Shown: positions 1-6,298 of the stretch, piece after piece
Layout of the letters: each line of letters starts with the position of its first letter
Numbering within the stretch: the stretch's first letter is position 1
From: Treponema sp.
Lineage (GTDB): Bacteria > Spirochaetota > Spirochaetia > Treponematales > Breznakiellaceae
Direction of reading: 5' to 3'
DNA: 6,499 bases
Assembly (NCBI GenBank): GCA_031257595.1
Contig: JAIROH010000274.1
Location: 1-6,499, forward strand
Position numbers and translations under genes: made by a program
Notes under the pieces: model-generated
Seen by the model: the letters and a program-made list of their open reading frames with translations, nothing else
Told to the model about the DNA's origin: nothing
Databases searched by the model: none

Positions 1-173
1 ATAATCACCCGCCGTACCGGAAGGGACATGAATGGTCAGCGTACCGGTACCGGTAAAGGAAAATACGTTTTCACCCAATGTGGGCCAGGGAACAAAGTTT
101 TCGTTTGTCTCCTGCTCTACCCGATGGGGGGGGGGGGGCAACGCTTTATAATACTGTAAATCACGTGTTTCAT
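1..173 (-). CDS. 5' part of a repeat-rich, surface-like protein; probably phase-variable and out of frame
   Basis: The ATG at 173-171 follows an AAGGCGGG-like SD and a strong promoter. Its frame reads MKHVIYSIIKRC, four Pro from a 13-C run, then Ile-Gly and a TAG stop. The frame one nucleotide over is open from about 262 to the window edge. After the run it reads HRVEQETNENFVPW, then FTGTGTLTIHVPSGTAGDY, a Thr/Gly-rich beta-strand pattern reminiscent of BspA-like or other cell-surface repeat proteins. A run of 14 (or 11) C would join the ATG to this frame. I infer a contingency gene in the OFF state. Alternatives are a decayed gene, a non-ATG start in the open frame (a TTG lies just before the C run), or a miscounted homopolymer. 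No signal peptide is visible and the 3' end lies outside the window, so function is unknown. Confidence 0.45.
126..138. repeat. 13-nt poly-G (poly-C on the coding strand)
   Basis: An uninterrupted run of 13 G on the plus strand reads as C near the 5' end of the minus-strand gene. Changing its length by one base switches which downstream frame is joined to the ATG at 173. Runs of this length are prone to slipped-strand mispairing, and also to sequencing error. Confidence 0.95.
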
Positions 174-198
174 GGAACCCGCCTTTTTTTGTAACCCC

Positions 199-228
199 AG
201 TATAAACCCGAAATTTTGCGATTGTCAA
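199..228 (-). promoter_or_regulatory. Sigma70-type promoter for the leftward partial gene
   Basis: On the minus strand a perfect TTGACA (-35, 228-223) lies 18 bp from TATACT (-10, 204-199). Transcription would start near 192, giving a leader of about 20 nt with an AAGGCGGG-like SD before the ATG at 173. It is the best consensus promoter in the window. The same bases are also open in the downstream frame of the gene, so a coding role cannot be fully excluded. Confidence 0.6.
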
Positions 229-267
229 CAGGAAAAATCCGCCCCGGCAATTCCCGGTTTAAAACAT

Positions 268-343
268 CCACAAACCACACAAACAACACGAACAAACTCT
301 CTAAATTTCCCGATCCGTTCGTGTCTGTTCGTGCCGTTCGTGG
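268..343. repeat. Imperfect inverted repeat made of TTCGTG-type units
   Basis: The right arm (317-343) is three near-tandem units, GTTCGTGTCT, GTTCGTGCC and GTTCGTGGC. The left arm (268-293) is the reverse complement of a similar series with several G-to-A changes. The arms are about 27 bp with a 23-nt spacer. In minus-strand RNA many of the differences become G-U pairs, so a long hairpin would form better in the transcript reading out of the acyl-CoA synthetase than in the opposite one. It could be a dispersed palindromic element or a structured 3' end. Its function is unknown. Confidence 0.7.
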
Positions 344-482
344 CGAAAATTCCTAAAATCCGTTTTTTTTTGATGATTGAAAGTAAATGACGGCGCCCTG
401 TCCGCCCTATAAGAGATCACATATAGACCGTATTCAACAGATGAGCCTCCGCGGAGCAGAGATCCTGGATATCTTCACATTG

Positions 483-2240
483 TCAGAATACCGGCGTTTC
501 CGAATCCCGCTGCCGTATCACGTTACGCTGAATCTTGCCGCTGGTTGTCTTGGGAAGTTCACCGACAAATTCCACAATACGGGGATACTTGTAGGGAGCG
601 GTAACCCGCTTTACATGGTTCTGGAGTTCTTTTTTCAGCTCTTCGGACGGGCTTGCGTCCCTGGCAAGTACAACCGTCGCCTTGACCACCTGACCCCGCG
701 TCGGATCCGGGACGGCGGTGACGGCGCATTCCAGTACCGAGGGATGTTCCATCAGGGCGCTTTCCACCTCGAAAGGGCCGATACGGTAGCCGGAGCATTT
801 TATCACGTCGTCGTTCCGGCCCACAAACCAGTAGTAACCGTCCGCGTCCCTCCAGGCCATGTCGCCGGTTCTGTAAGCCCCGTCATGCCAGCAGGCCCTG
901 GTTATCTCGTCATCCTTCCAGTAACCCCGGAACAATCCGGGTACCGGAACCCCGTCCGGGGAAAACGGCGCAGCGCCCGCGTTCCCCGCAAGCGTACCCG
1001 GCGATCCGGCGGCGGTAATGCTGATGTCGCCCACGATGCCGTCGTCGCAGGGTTTTCCGTTTTCGTCCAGCAGGGCAAGGCCGAAGATCGGAGCGGGCTT
1101 CCCCATCGAACCGGGCCGGACGGGAAGCCATTTGAACGCGGCGGCCATTACCGACGTTTCCGACTGGCCGAAACCTTCCCGTATTTCCAGGCCTGTTTTT
1201 TCCTTTATCTGATGAAACACTTCCGGGCTTAAAGGTTCCCCGGCCACGGATGTATGCTCAATAAAACTGAAATCATAAGACGAAAGATCCTCTTTAATAA
1301 GAAAACGGAAGATCGTCGCCGGGGCGCAGAACGTTGCCGGCCTTATACGCCCAATCGCGTCAAGCATTCCTTTGGGGGTAAATTTTTCCGTATCGTAAAC
1401 GCCGACGGCGGCGCCGCATATCCACTGACCGTAGATCTTCCCCCAGGCGAACTTGGCCCAGCCGGAATCGGTCTGGGTCATGTGCACTTTTCCGTCCCGG
1501 ACGCATTGCCAGTATTTTGCCGTTACAATGTGGCCAAGGGGAAGGCTGTGATCGTGAAGCACCATTTTGGGCATGCCGGTCGTTCCGGACGAAAAGTAAA
1601 TCAGCATTGGTTCCCGTACAGGCGGAATTCCGGCCGCGCCTTTCGCGGACCCGGCTTCAAGCGGCGGCCGGGAAAATTCCTCCGGGGCTTCGTCTATGGC
1701 CCCGCGAAAGTCGACAAAGCCGCCGGGAACCCGCGTCCCTACCAGGGCCTTGACCGCGACGGTCTTACATTCGGGAAGGACTTTTTCAAGGTTGTCCAAA
1801 AGCTCCTCGTCGTCAACGGTGATAAGGGCTTTTACCCCGGCAATGTTGCAGCGGTAGACAAGATCCTTTTGGGTAAGCTGATAGCTTGCGGGAATACAAA
1901 GCGCCCCGATCTTTTCAAGGGCCAGCATGCTTATCCAAACCTCGGGACGCTGCCTGAGTATCAGCATGACAACGTCGCCTTTTTTTATCCCCCAGGACCT
2001 TAAAACATTGGCCGCCCTGTCGGAACGTTTTTTCATGTCCAAAAAGGAATACGATTCCAGCCCGCCTTCGTCGTCCGTCCACAGGAGGGCCTGTTTGCCG
2101 GGGTCGATCTCCGCCCACCTGTCAACAACGTCGCGGGCAAAGTTAAAATCATCCGGAACAACGCAACGGTAGTTTTCAAAGAAATCCTCGTAACTGTCAA
2201 ATTCAATACGGGGACAGAAGCGTGATAGTATCTCGTTCAT
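483..2240 (-). CDS. AMP-forming acyl-CoA synthetase, medium-chain (ACSM-like) type
   Basis: This 585-aa cytoplasmic enzyme of the ANL adenylating superfamily activates a carboxylic acid with ATP to an acyl-adenylate and transfers it to CoA. The core motifs are present: the phosphate-binding loop SSGTTGMPK (217-225), GFGQSET (356-362), YRTGD (456-460), GRNDDVIKCSGYRIGPFEVE (474-493) and the C-terminal TSGK with catalytic Lys569. The DSGWAKFAW segment (258-266) resembles medium-chain/ACSM enzymes more than acetyl-CoA synthetase; the actual acid cannot be read from sequence. Length is normal. Gly/Ala/Pro-rich loops sit at about 193-210 and 411-433. An AGGA SD lies 8 nt before the ATG. It is the last gene of the argS-regulator-synthetase cluster, 45 nt after the regulator, which probably controls it. 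Confidence 0.93.
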   Translation of the reverse strand: MNEILSRFCPRIEFDSYEDFFENYRCVVPDDFNFARDVVDRWAEIDPGKQALLWTDDEGGLESYSFLDMKKRSDRAANVLRSWGIKKGDVVMLILRQRPEVWISMLALEKIGALCIPASYQLTQKDLVYRCNIAGVKALITVDDEELLDNLEKVLPECKTVAVKALVGTRVPGGFVDFRGAIDEAPEEFSRPPLEAGSAKGAAGIPPVREPMLIYFSSGTTGMPKMVLHDHSLPLGHIVTAKYWQCVRDGKVHMTQTDSGWAKFAWGKIYGQWICGAAVGVYDTEKFTPKGMLDAIGRIRPATFCAPATIFRFLIKEDLSSYDFSFIEHTSVAGEPLSPEVFHQIKEKTGLEIREGFGQSETSVMAAAFKWLPVRPGSMGKPAPIFGLALLDENGKPCDDGIVGDISITAAGSPGTLAGNAGAAPFSPDGVPVPGLFRGYWKDDEITRACWHDGAYRTGDMAWRDADGYYWFVGRNDDVIKCSGYRIGPFEVESALMEHPSVLECAVTAVPDPTRGQVVKATVVLARDASPSEELKKELQNHVKRVTAPYKYPRIVEFVGELPKTTSGKIQRNVIRQRDSETPVF

Positions 2241-2263
2241 CGTTTATCCTGTTGTATGGTCTT

Positions 2264-2286
2264 ACGGTTCGCCATTGCGGAACCGT
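2264..2286. promoter_or_regulatory. Perfect inverted repeat between regulator and synthetase genes
   Basis: ACGGTTC (2264-2270) and GAACCGT (2280-2286) are exact 7-bp inverted arms around a 9-nt spacer. The element starts at the last base of the regulator's stop codon and ends about 23 nt before the synthetase ATG. It could be an operator for the adjacent XRE protein, with arm centres 16 bp apart, or an mRNA hairpin affecting the downstream gene. It has no U tract, so a terminator is unlikely. Confidence 0.45.
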
Positions 2287-2849
2287 TATGTTTTTTCCTG
2301 AATGATTGTGATAAACCGGGCGGGGGCGCCTACCGCGGATTGTCCGTGGGGAAGGGCCGCGTCAAAATAGATCGAATCCCCGGCGTCAAGAACGTATTCC
2401 CGTTTGTTAACCGTAACTTTTACCGAGCCTTCGATCACATAGTTAAATTCCTGGCCGGCGTGGCTTACCGGAGGCGCGGGGGGCTTTGAAGGATCAAGGT
2501 ACACCAAAAGCGGTTCGATGGTCCGGCCCCTGAAGTTATAGGCGAGGCTAGAAAATTCATAACCCGGATAGCGTTCTATCCGCACCCCCTGGCCTTTTCT
2601 GCATACGCTGGCGGTCTCCATCCGGGGATCTTCGCCGGTAAGCAGCACCGTCGCGTCCACACCCAGGCACAGGGCGATTTTGTAAAGGATGCTGACGGGA
2701 ATGTCCAGCTCCCCGGATTCATATTTCGCGTAATCCCCCGCGCTTATCCCGATGTCACGCGCCATGTCAATAACGCTGATCTCTTCCACTTCCCGAAGTT
2801 CCCGTATCCGTCCCGGAATCTGGGCGGGGTTTTCTTCCGCATCATTCAT
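2286..2849 (-). CDS. XRE-family HTH regulator with C-terminal cupin sensor domain
   Basis: This 187-aa cytoplasmic DNA-binding protein has an N-terminal XRE/HTH_3 domain at about 13-70 (RIRELREVEEISVIDMARDIG, then the YESGELDIPVSILYKIA recognition/scaffold part). A cupin_2 barrel spans about 112-185. Cupin motif 1 keeps His130, Glu134 and Gly141 (HAGQEFNYVIEG), but the first His of the usual HxH is Val128. Motif 2 keeps Gly157 and His168. Metal or ligand binding may therefore be altered. Regulators of this architecture commonly sit beside the metabolic genes they control, which points to the acyl-CoA synthetase as target. A GGGAG SD lies 6-7 nt before the ATG, and the gene starts 25 nt after argS. 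The ligand is unknown. Confidence 0.9.
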   Translation of the reverse strand: MNDAEENPAQIPGRIRELREVEEISVIDMARDIGISAGDYAKYESGELDIPVSILYKIALCLGVDATVLLTGEDPRMETASVCRKGQGVRIERYPGYEFSSLAYNFRGRTIEPLLVYLDPSKPPAPPVSHAGQEFNYVIEGSVKVTVNKREYVLDAGDSIYFDAALPHGQSAVGAPARFITIIQEKT

Positions 2850-2861
2850 ATTCTTCTCCCA

Positions 2862-2885
2862 CTACATGGTTTTGCTACATGGTTT
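2862..2885. repeat. 13-nt tandem duplication over the argS stop codon
   Basis: CTACATGGTTTTG (2862-2874) is followed at once by CTACATGGTTT (2875-2885). The second copy contains the argS stop and last codons (Thr-Met-stop). The first copy therefore repeats the gene's 3' end in the short gap before the regulator. It looks like a simple slippage duplication and fills about half of the 25-nt intergenic gap. Confidence 0.8.
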
Positions 2886-4749
2886 CCAAAAACGGAATGT
2901 TGATTAACCACAGCGCGTCTTTAAGCACCCTGAGTACGGCTTTTGAAAGGGCAAGACGCGCCGAAACAAGTTCCGGCGACCCGGCCTGAAGTATCGGACA
3001 GTCGTGATAAAAACGGCTGAACGTCTTGGACAGGTCGTAGAGATAGGCGGCCACAACCGACGGGTCGATATTTTCCGCCGCCAGGGCGACCGCGCCGTCA
3101 TAGGCGGCGAGTGTTGTCAAAAGCTCCCACTCCGGATCGCCGGAAAGCGTCCGGGCCGCGTCTAAATCCATGGCCGCGGATTTAGACGTTCCTTCGCCGC
3201 CCGGCCCGGCAGCGACGCCTGTTTCGCCCGGAACTTCTCCGGCTTTCCGCAGCATCGAGGAAATCCGGGCGCCCATGTATTGAAGATATGGGCCGGTATC
3301 GCCGGTAAACGAAAGGCTTTCCCTGGGGTTAAACTGCATGTCCTTTGACGGAGAAACGGAAAGCAGAAAATAATGCAGCGCCCCCAGGGCTATTTTTTCC
3401 GCGGTTTCACCGGCGTTACCCACGATTTCTTCGCGGTCCTTTTCCCGGATTTCCTCAAGGGCCATGTCACGCAGGCTGTCAAGAAGGTCGTCGGCATCCA
3501 CAACCGTTCCTTCCCGGCTTTTCATTTTTCCTTCGGGAAGGTTCACCATGCCGTAGGAAAGGTGGTAGAGGTTTTTCGCCCAGGGAAACCCGAGTTTTTC
3601 CAGTATCGTAAAAAGCACCTTGAAGTGGTACTGCTGTTCGGAGCCCACGACATAGATAAGCCTGTCAAAGGGCCAGTCGCGGTTCCGGTAGATCGCAAGG
3701 CCTATATCCTGGGTAATGTAGATCGAAGTGCCGTCGCCGCGGAGGAGGACTTTTTTGTCAAGCTTTTCCGCTTCCAGATCCACCATTACCGCGCCGTCCT
3801 CCGCGCGGTAAAAAATCCCCTTTTCAAGACCCTTGAGAATTTCCTCCCTGCCTTTAAGATAGGTTTCACTTTCAAAGTAATACTGATCAAAGGAAATCCC
3901 GGTGCGCTCGTAGGTGGCCTTCATGCCGTCTATGGTCCAGCCGTTCATTTTTTTCCAGAGCGCCGTCGTTTCAGGATCGCCGGATTCCCATTTCCGAAGC
4001 AGTTCCTGGGCGCGGAGCATAACCGGCGCGGCCGCCTCTTCTTTTTCAAGGCCCTTGTCCGTCAGTTCCGCAACTTCCTTTTTAAGCCGCCGGTTAAATT
4101 CCACATACCAGTCGCCGACAAAGTGATCGCTTTTGATTCCTTCCGATTCGGGAGTTTTTCCCTCCCCGTGTTCTTTATAGGCCAGCATGGACTTGCAGAT
4201 ATGGATGCCTCTGTCGTTGATAATGCAGACCTTGCGGACTTCCGCCCCGCACGCGGCAAAGATCCGCGAGACGCTTTCGCCGAGTATGTCGTTGCGGAGG
4301 TGGCCGAGATGGAGGGGCTTGTTGGTATTGGGGCTTGAAAATTCCACCATGATCCGGGCGCCCGCGACTCCGCCGGAAGCCGGCTTTCCGACCGGGCGGT
4401 TTTCGTCGAGGACACATCTTAGTATCCGAACCGCGGCCGTTCCCCGGTCGTGGCGGACGTTGACATAGGGGCCGTCGGCCGCCGCGGAACCGGCCGGTTC
4501 CGGAACATTTCCGGCGCCGCGCTGTGCGGCAAGCTTTTCGGCGACGACGGCGGCGATTTGGGCCGGCCCCCTGCGGAACAATTTCGCGTAACCGAACATC
4601 GGAAAACCCAGGTCTCCCATTTCCGGCTTGGGAGGAAGTTCGGCAACAATGTCTTGAGAGACAACACTTTGCGAAGATCCCGATTCTTTCAGGAGATCGT
4701 TTATCGCGGACGCGACGCGAACTTTCCAGGGTTCTTTCAAATCAAGCAT
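2875..4749 (-). CDS. argS: Arginyl-tRNA synthetase
   Basis: A 624-aa class I aminoacyl-tRNA synthetase that charges tRNA-Arg in the cytoplasm. In order it shows an N-terminal ArgS additional domain (about 1-105); the HIGH-class motif HLGH at 147-150 within SSPNTNKPLHLGHLRND; the KMSK-class motif as KMKS (408-411) in PEGKMKSREGTVV; the FTGDTGPYLQYMGARI signature (481-496) at the start of the anticodon-binding DALR domain; and the typical C-terminal end DALWLINIPFLETM. Gly/Ala-rich stretches at about 76-96 and 503-530 look like lineage-specific loop expansions. Only a weak SD is seen before the ATG, but the N-terminus aligns well as it stands. It is the first gene of the cluster; no clear promoter could be assigned upstream. 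Confidence 0.98.
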   Translation of the reverse strand: MLDLKEPWKVRVASAINDLLKESGSSQSVVSQDIVAELPPKPEMGDLGFPMFGYAKLFRRGPAQIAAVVAEKLAAQRGAGNVPEPAGSAAADGPYVNVRHDRGTAAVRILRCVLDENRPVGKPASGGVAGARIMVEFSSPNTNKPLHLGHLRNDILGESVSRIFAACGAEVRKVCIINDRGIHICKSMLAYKEHGEGKTPESEGIKSDHFVGDWYVEFNRRLKKEVAELTDKGLEKEEAAAPVMLRAQELLRKWESGDPETTALWKKMNGWTIDGMKATYERTGISFDQYYFESETYLKGREEILKGLEKGIFYRAEDGAVMVDLEAEKLDKKVLLRGDGTSIYITQDIGLAIYRNRDWPFDRLIYVVGSEQQYHFKVLFTILEKLGFPWAKNLYHLSYGMVNLPEGKMKSREGTVVDADDLLDSLRDMALEEIREKDREEIVGNAGETAEKIALGALHYFLLSVSPSKDMQFNPRESLSFTGDTGPYLQYMGARISSMLRKAGEVPGETGVAAGPGGEGTSKSAAMDLDAARTLSGDPEWELLTTLAAYDGAVALAAENIDPSVVAAYLYDLSKTFSRFYHDCPILQAGSPELVSARLALSKAVLRVLKDALWLINIPFLETM

Positions 4750-4881
4750 ACCAACGTGATACCATAAATTACAAAAAAAGTCTTTAGTGTAGTTAGTACA
4801 TACGCCTATGATGAAGAGGCCAAAGGTACATGCGTCCGGCCCGGCCGTTACCTACGGACGCCGTATGCCCTTGCGCTCCCG
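4750..4881. other. Upstream region of argS with a short hairpin
   Basis: No gene is seen. GCGTCC (4832-4837) and GGACGC (4856-4861) can form a 6-bp stem over an 18-nt, GC-rich loop. GTACATACGCC and GTACATGCGTCC are near-direct repeats here, and the stretch just right of 4856 carries a related inverted copy. No U tract follows, so it is not a standard terminator. A T-rich run (GACTTTTTTTG on the minus strand) precedes argS, but no convincing -35/-10 pair is visible. Confidence 0.4.
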
Positions 4882-5206
4882 TTAATGGCTGGTATATCCG
4901 GCGGCATAGATCGCCTGAAACAAATAAAACTTAGCTGCCTTATCGTGGTCGAGAAATATGCCAATCTGTTCATATTCAAGGCCCATCAGTATCGCTATAA
5001 ATTCTGGCTTTTGCAGTAGAAACGACATTCCGGGCGGTGTCCAGCCGGGCGACATCCCAGCCGTCTTGGGCCGGACTGTTTGTTAGCGCGGATGCTGCGA
5101 AGGACATGACGAATCCACCGGGCCGGTCGTTTTGGCCTTAGGCGAAGACCACGGTCTCCGTTAGGGCCAGAAATAACGCCAACGCAAATACAAACTTCTT
5201 TTTCAT
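4882..5206 (-). pseudogene. Decayed MKKK-type secreted protein gene (nonsense plus frameshift)
   Basis: The ATG at 5206 starts a clean signal peptide, MKKKFVFALALFLALTETVV, then Phe-Ala and TAA at 5140-5138, exactly where the mature protein should begin. CAA to TAA would restore VFA-QGQNDR, a good signal-peptidase site. The same frame stays open (GQNDRPGGFVMSFAASALT ... GWDVARLDTARNV) to TGA at 4978-4976. Near Asn-Val the coding appearance moves to another frame, reading FLLQKPEFIAILMGLEYEQI and on to a stop at 4884-4882. The 3' frame alone could encode 57 aa from an internal ATG. The start is preceded by a degraded copy of the leader seen at the two intact genes. The family was not recognised. 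Confidence 0.6.
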
Positions 5207-5245
5207 AACAAAACTGCTTTACAAAAAAGATGACTGGTGTCCATG
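5207..5245 (-). promoter_or_regulatory. Degraded copy of the shared MKKK-gene leader
   Basis: The sequence before the pseudogene, GCAGTTTTGTT-ATG and, further up, TGGACA, aligns to the leader of the two intact small genes (GGAGTTTTGTA-ATG, GTGGACAT). The SD core has changed from AGGAG to AGCAG and the palindrome is no longer recognisable. This fits loss of selection on the gene behind it. Confidence 0.5.
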
Positions 5246-5271
5246 TGTTTATACTCGGAGAATGGTACAGG

Positions 5272-5694
5272 TTATTCAAGTAAAGTGGCACTAATAACAG
5301 TTACAAAGTCGCTCTTTCTGTATATGTTAAGGACAATCATTCCGCCATAACTGCCTTGAGAATATGTCACAACTGCACTGAAACCGCCATAGGTGTTTCT
5401 ACCGTCACTGATAGTTGCCGTGTTATACGTAGCTACTCCATTAGCATTTGTTCCTTTAAAATCACTCAGCGTAAAGCTGTCAGTCGGTGTCCCATCATTA
5501 TAGGTAAACACAAATTGAAATACACCATTGGAATATTGGCGCCCTTCAACACTTGCTATTCTGCTTATTGCAAAGGTACCCTGTAAATTTGTCAAGCTGT
5601 ACGGTCTTAGAGATTGTCTGCCTATGATTGTCTGGGCACGAGCAGCACCGGCCATCGTCAATACTAATACGGCGATAAAGTACTTCTTTTTCAT
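5272..5694 (-). CDS. Small exported protein of unknown function (140 aa)
   Basis: The protein starts MKKKYFIAVLVLTMAGAARA with a predicted Sec cleavage ARA-QT after residue 20; there is no lipobox Cys. The mature part of about 120 aa is Ser/Thr/Tyr/Gly-rich with alternating beta-strand patterns (FQFVFTYNDGTPTDSFTLSDF, YGGFSAVVTYSQGSYGGMIVLNIY), suggesting a small periplasmic or surface beta-sandwich. A reading frame continues upstream to 5802, but the SD AAGGAG at 5707-5702 and the signal peptide fix the start at 5694. Codon use is more AT-rich than in argS. It is the second of three MKKK genes in a row and shares its leader with the gene at 5815-6258, though the mature proteins look unrelated. 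Function unknown. Confidence 0.8.
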   Translation of the reverse strand: MKKKYFIAVLVLTMAGAARAQTIIGRQSLRPYSLTNLQGTFAISRIASVEGRQYSNGVFQFVFTYNDGTPTDSFTLSDFKGTNANGVATYNTATISDGRNTYGGFSAVVTYSQGSYGGMIVLNIYRKSDFVTVISATLLE

Positions 5695-5735
5695 TACAAA
5701 ACTCCTTAAGAAAATATTATGTCCACCCGGGGTGG
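5695..5735 (-). promoter_or_regulatory. Shared leader with palindrome, copy 2
   Basis: From the ATG upward this holds GTTTTGTA, the SD AAGGAG (5702-5707), a possible -10 TAATAT (5714-5719) and the palindrome CCACCC-G-GGGTGG (5723-5735). It matches the leader at 6259-6298 with about three differences over more than 45 bases. The palindrome lies just upstream of the possible -10, where an operator would overlap a promoter spacer. No good -35 is seen, and the implied mRNA leader would be very short, so the promoter reading is tentative; the repeat itself is certain. Confidence 0.5.
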
Positions 5736-5814
5736 AAAAAACCTGTGTAAACACGCCTCCTTTTTGCTGATGCCCGCTAACCCGCATGCCGAAGGCTGGC
5801 AACGGCGCGTCCGC

Positions 5815-6258
5815 TTAAGAGTCCACGTCAAAATAGGCGGTACCGGTTTTAGTATTAAAATACAACGTATATTTCTTGCCGCCTTCAAAGGTATATTCTT
5901 CCGTAAACGATGATGTCTCGGGACCGGTTTGAGGATGTGTCATACTGATGGTACAAGCATGGGAACTTCCGGCGTCAACGAATTGATAGGCTGAATATTT
6001 GGGACCAATGTTAACCCCATCCCCGGAAAGATTCTTAAGATCGTAGCGTCTCCCGTCAACGGTTATTTCAGCCTTGGAAAATCCACTAAAACGAATGGCG
6101 TCATCCACATAGACCCGCAACTGCGGGGTAGTGGCGGCCATACCCGCAGCGGCGCCCTCCAGGGCGCTGTCCAGGATTTCTTCGACCTGTCCTTCCGCCA
6201 TAAGCGGGACCGAGAGTATGACAAGTAAAAGACCAACGACAACAAATTTCTTTTTCAT
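5815..6258 (-). CDS. Small exported protein of unknown function (147 aa)
   Basis: The N-terminus MKKKFVVVGLLLVILSVPLMA is a Sec signal peptide with probable cleavage after LMA (about residue 22); no lipobox. An acidic/Ala-rich helix follows (EGQVEEILDSALEGAAAGMA, 22-41). The rest is a beta-rich domain: LRVYVDDAIRFSGFSKAEIT, GRRYDLKNL, then EEYTFEGGKKYTLYFNTKTG and the end AYFDVDS. Such a pattern suits a small periplasmic or outer-surface protein. The SD AGGAG sits 8 nt before the ATG. The start codon overlaps the stop of a doubtful upstream reading frame as TAATG, so coupling is possible. It is the first of three MKKK genes; no family was recognised. Confidence 0.82.
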   Translation of the reverse strand: MKKKFVVVGLLLVILSVPLMAEGQVEEILDSALEGAAAGMAATTPQLRVYVDDAIRFSGFSKAEITVDGRRYDLKNLSGDGVNIGPKYSAYQFVDAGSSHACTISMTHPQTGPETSSFTEEYTFEGGKKYTLYFNTKTGTAYFDVDS

Positions 6259-6298
6259 TACAAAACTCCTAAGAAAATAGTATGTCCACCCAGGGTGG
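6259..6298 (-). promoter_or_regulatory. Shared leader with palindrome, copy 1
   Basis: This copy has the SD AGGAG, a possible -10 TACTAT (6277-6282) and the palindrome CCACCC-A-GGGTGG (6286-6298), in the same order and spacing as at 5695-5735 apart from one base missing next to the SD. Conservation of the leader but not of the mature proteins implies that the leader and signal peptide move or are kept as a unit. Confidence 0.5.

Larger units (their letters stand above)
174..482. other. Intergenic stretch between the acyl-CoA synthetase and the partial gene
   Basis: No convincing gene lies here. The stretch holds the promoter at 199-228, the large inverted repeat at 268-343, a run of nine T at 363-371, and the 10-bp palindrome CTCCGCGGAG at 447-456, about 27 nt past the acyl-CoA synthetase stop. 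The palindrome is not followed by a U tract on the minus strand, so I see no canonical intrinsic terminator for the upstream operon. Confidence 0.6.

Noticed and set aside
126..138. CRISPR or other repeat-array explanation for the G-rich and repeat regions
   Set aside because: There are no regularly spaced identical repeats with unique spacers, only homopolymers and short degenerate tandem units.
447..456. CTCCGCGGAG palindrome as terminator of the acyl-CoA synthetase
   Set aside because: The stem is short, leaves no loop when fully paired, and no U tract follows on the minus strand.
387..2003. Long plus-strand open frames (281 and 249 codons) opposite the acyl-CoA synthetase
   Set aside because: They are antisense to an enzyme with all family motifs, and their translations show no recognisable domain; they are codon-bias shadows.
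3373..4338. Plus-strand 321-codon open frame opposite argS
   Set aside because: It mirrors argS, whose HLGH, KMKS and FTGDTGPYLQY motifs are unambiguous on the other strand.
4832..4861. T-box or riboswitch upstream of argS
   Set aside because: Only a 6-bp stem is visible, with no T-box bulge sequence and no terminator/antiterminator pair.
4995..5291. 98-codon minus-strand open frame across the pseudogene
   Set aside because: Its translation is Arg/Pro-rich and crosses the leader and signal peptide out of frame; the MKKK frame explains the region better.
5272..5802. Longer 176-aa version of the small exported protein starting at 5802
   Set aside because: The extension covers the leader palindrome and SD and would bury the signal peptide at residue 37; the start at 5694 has the SD and a clean signal peptide.
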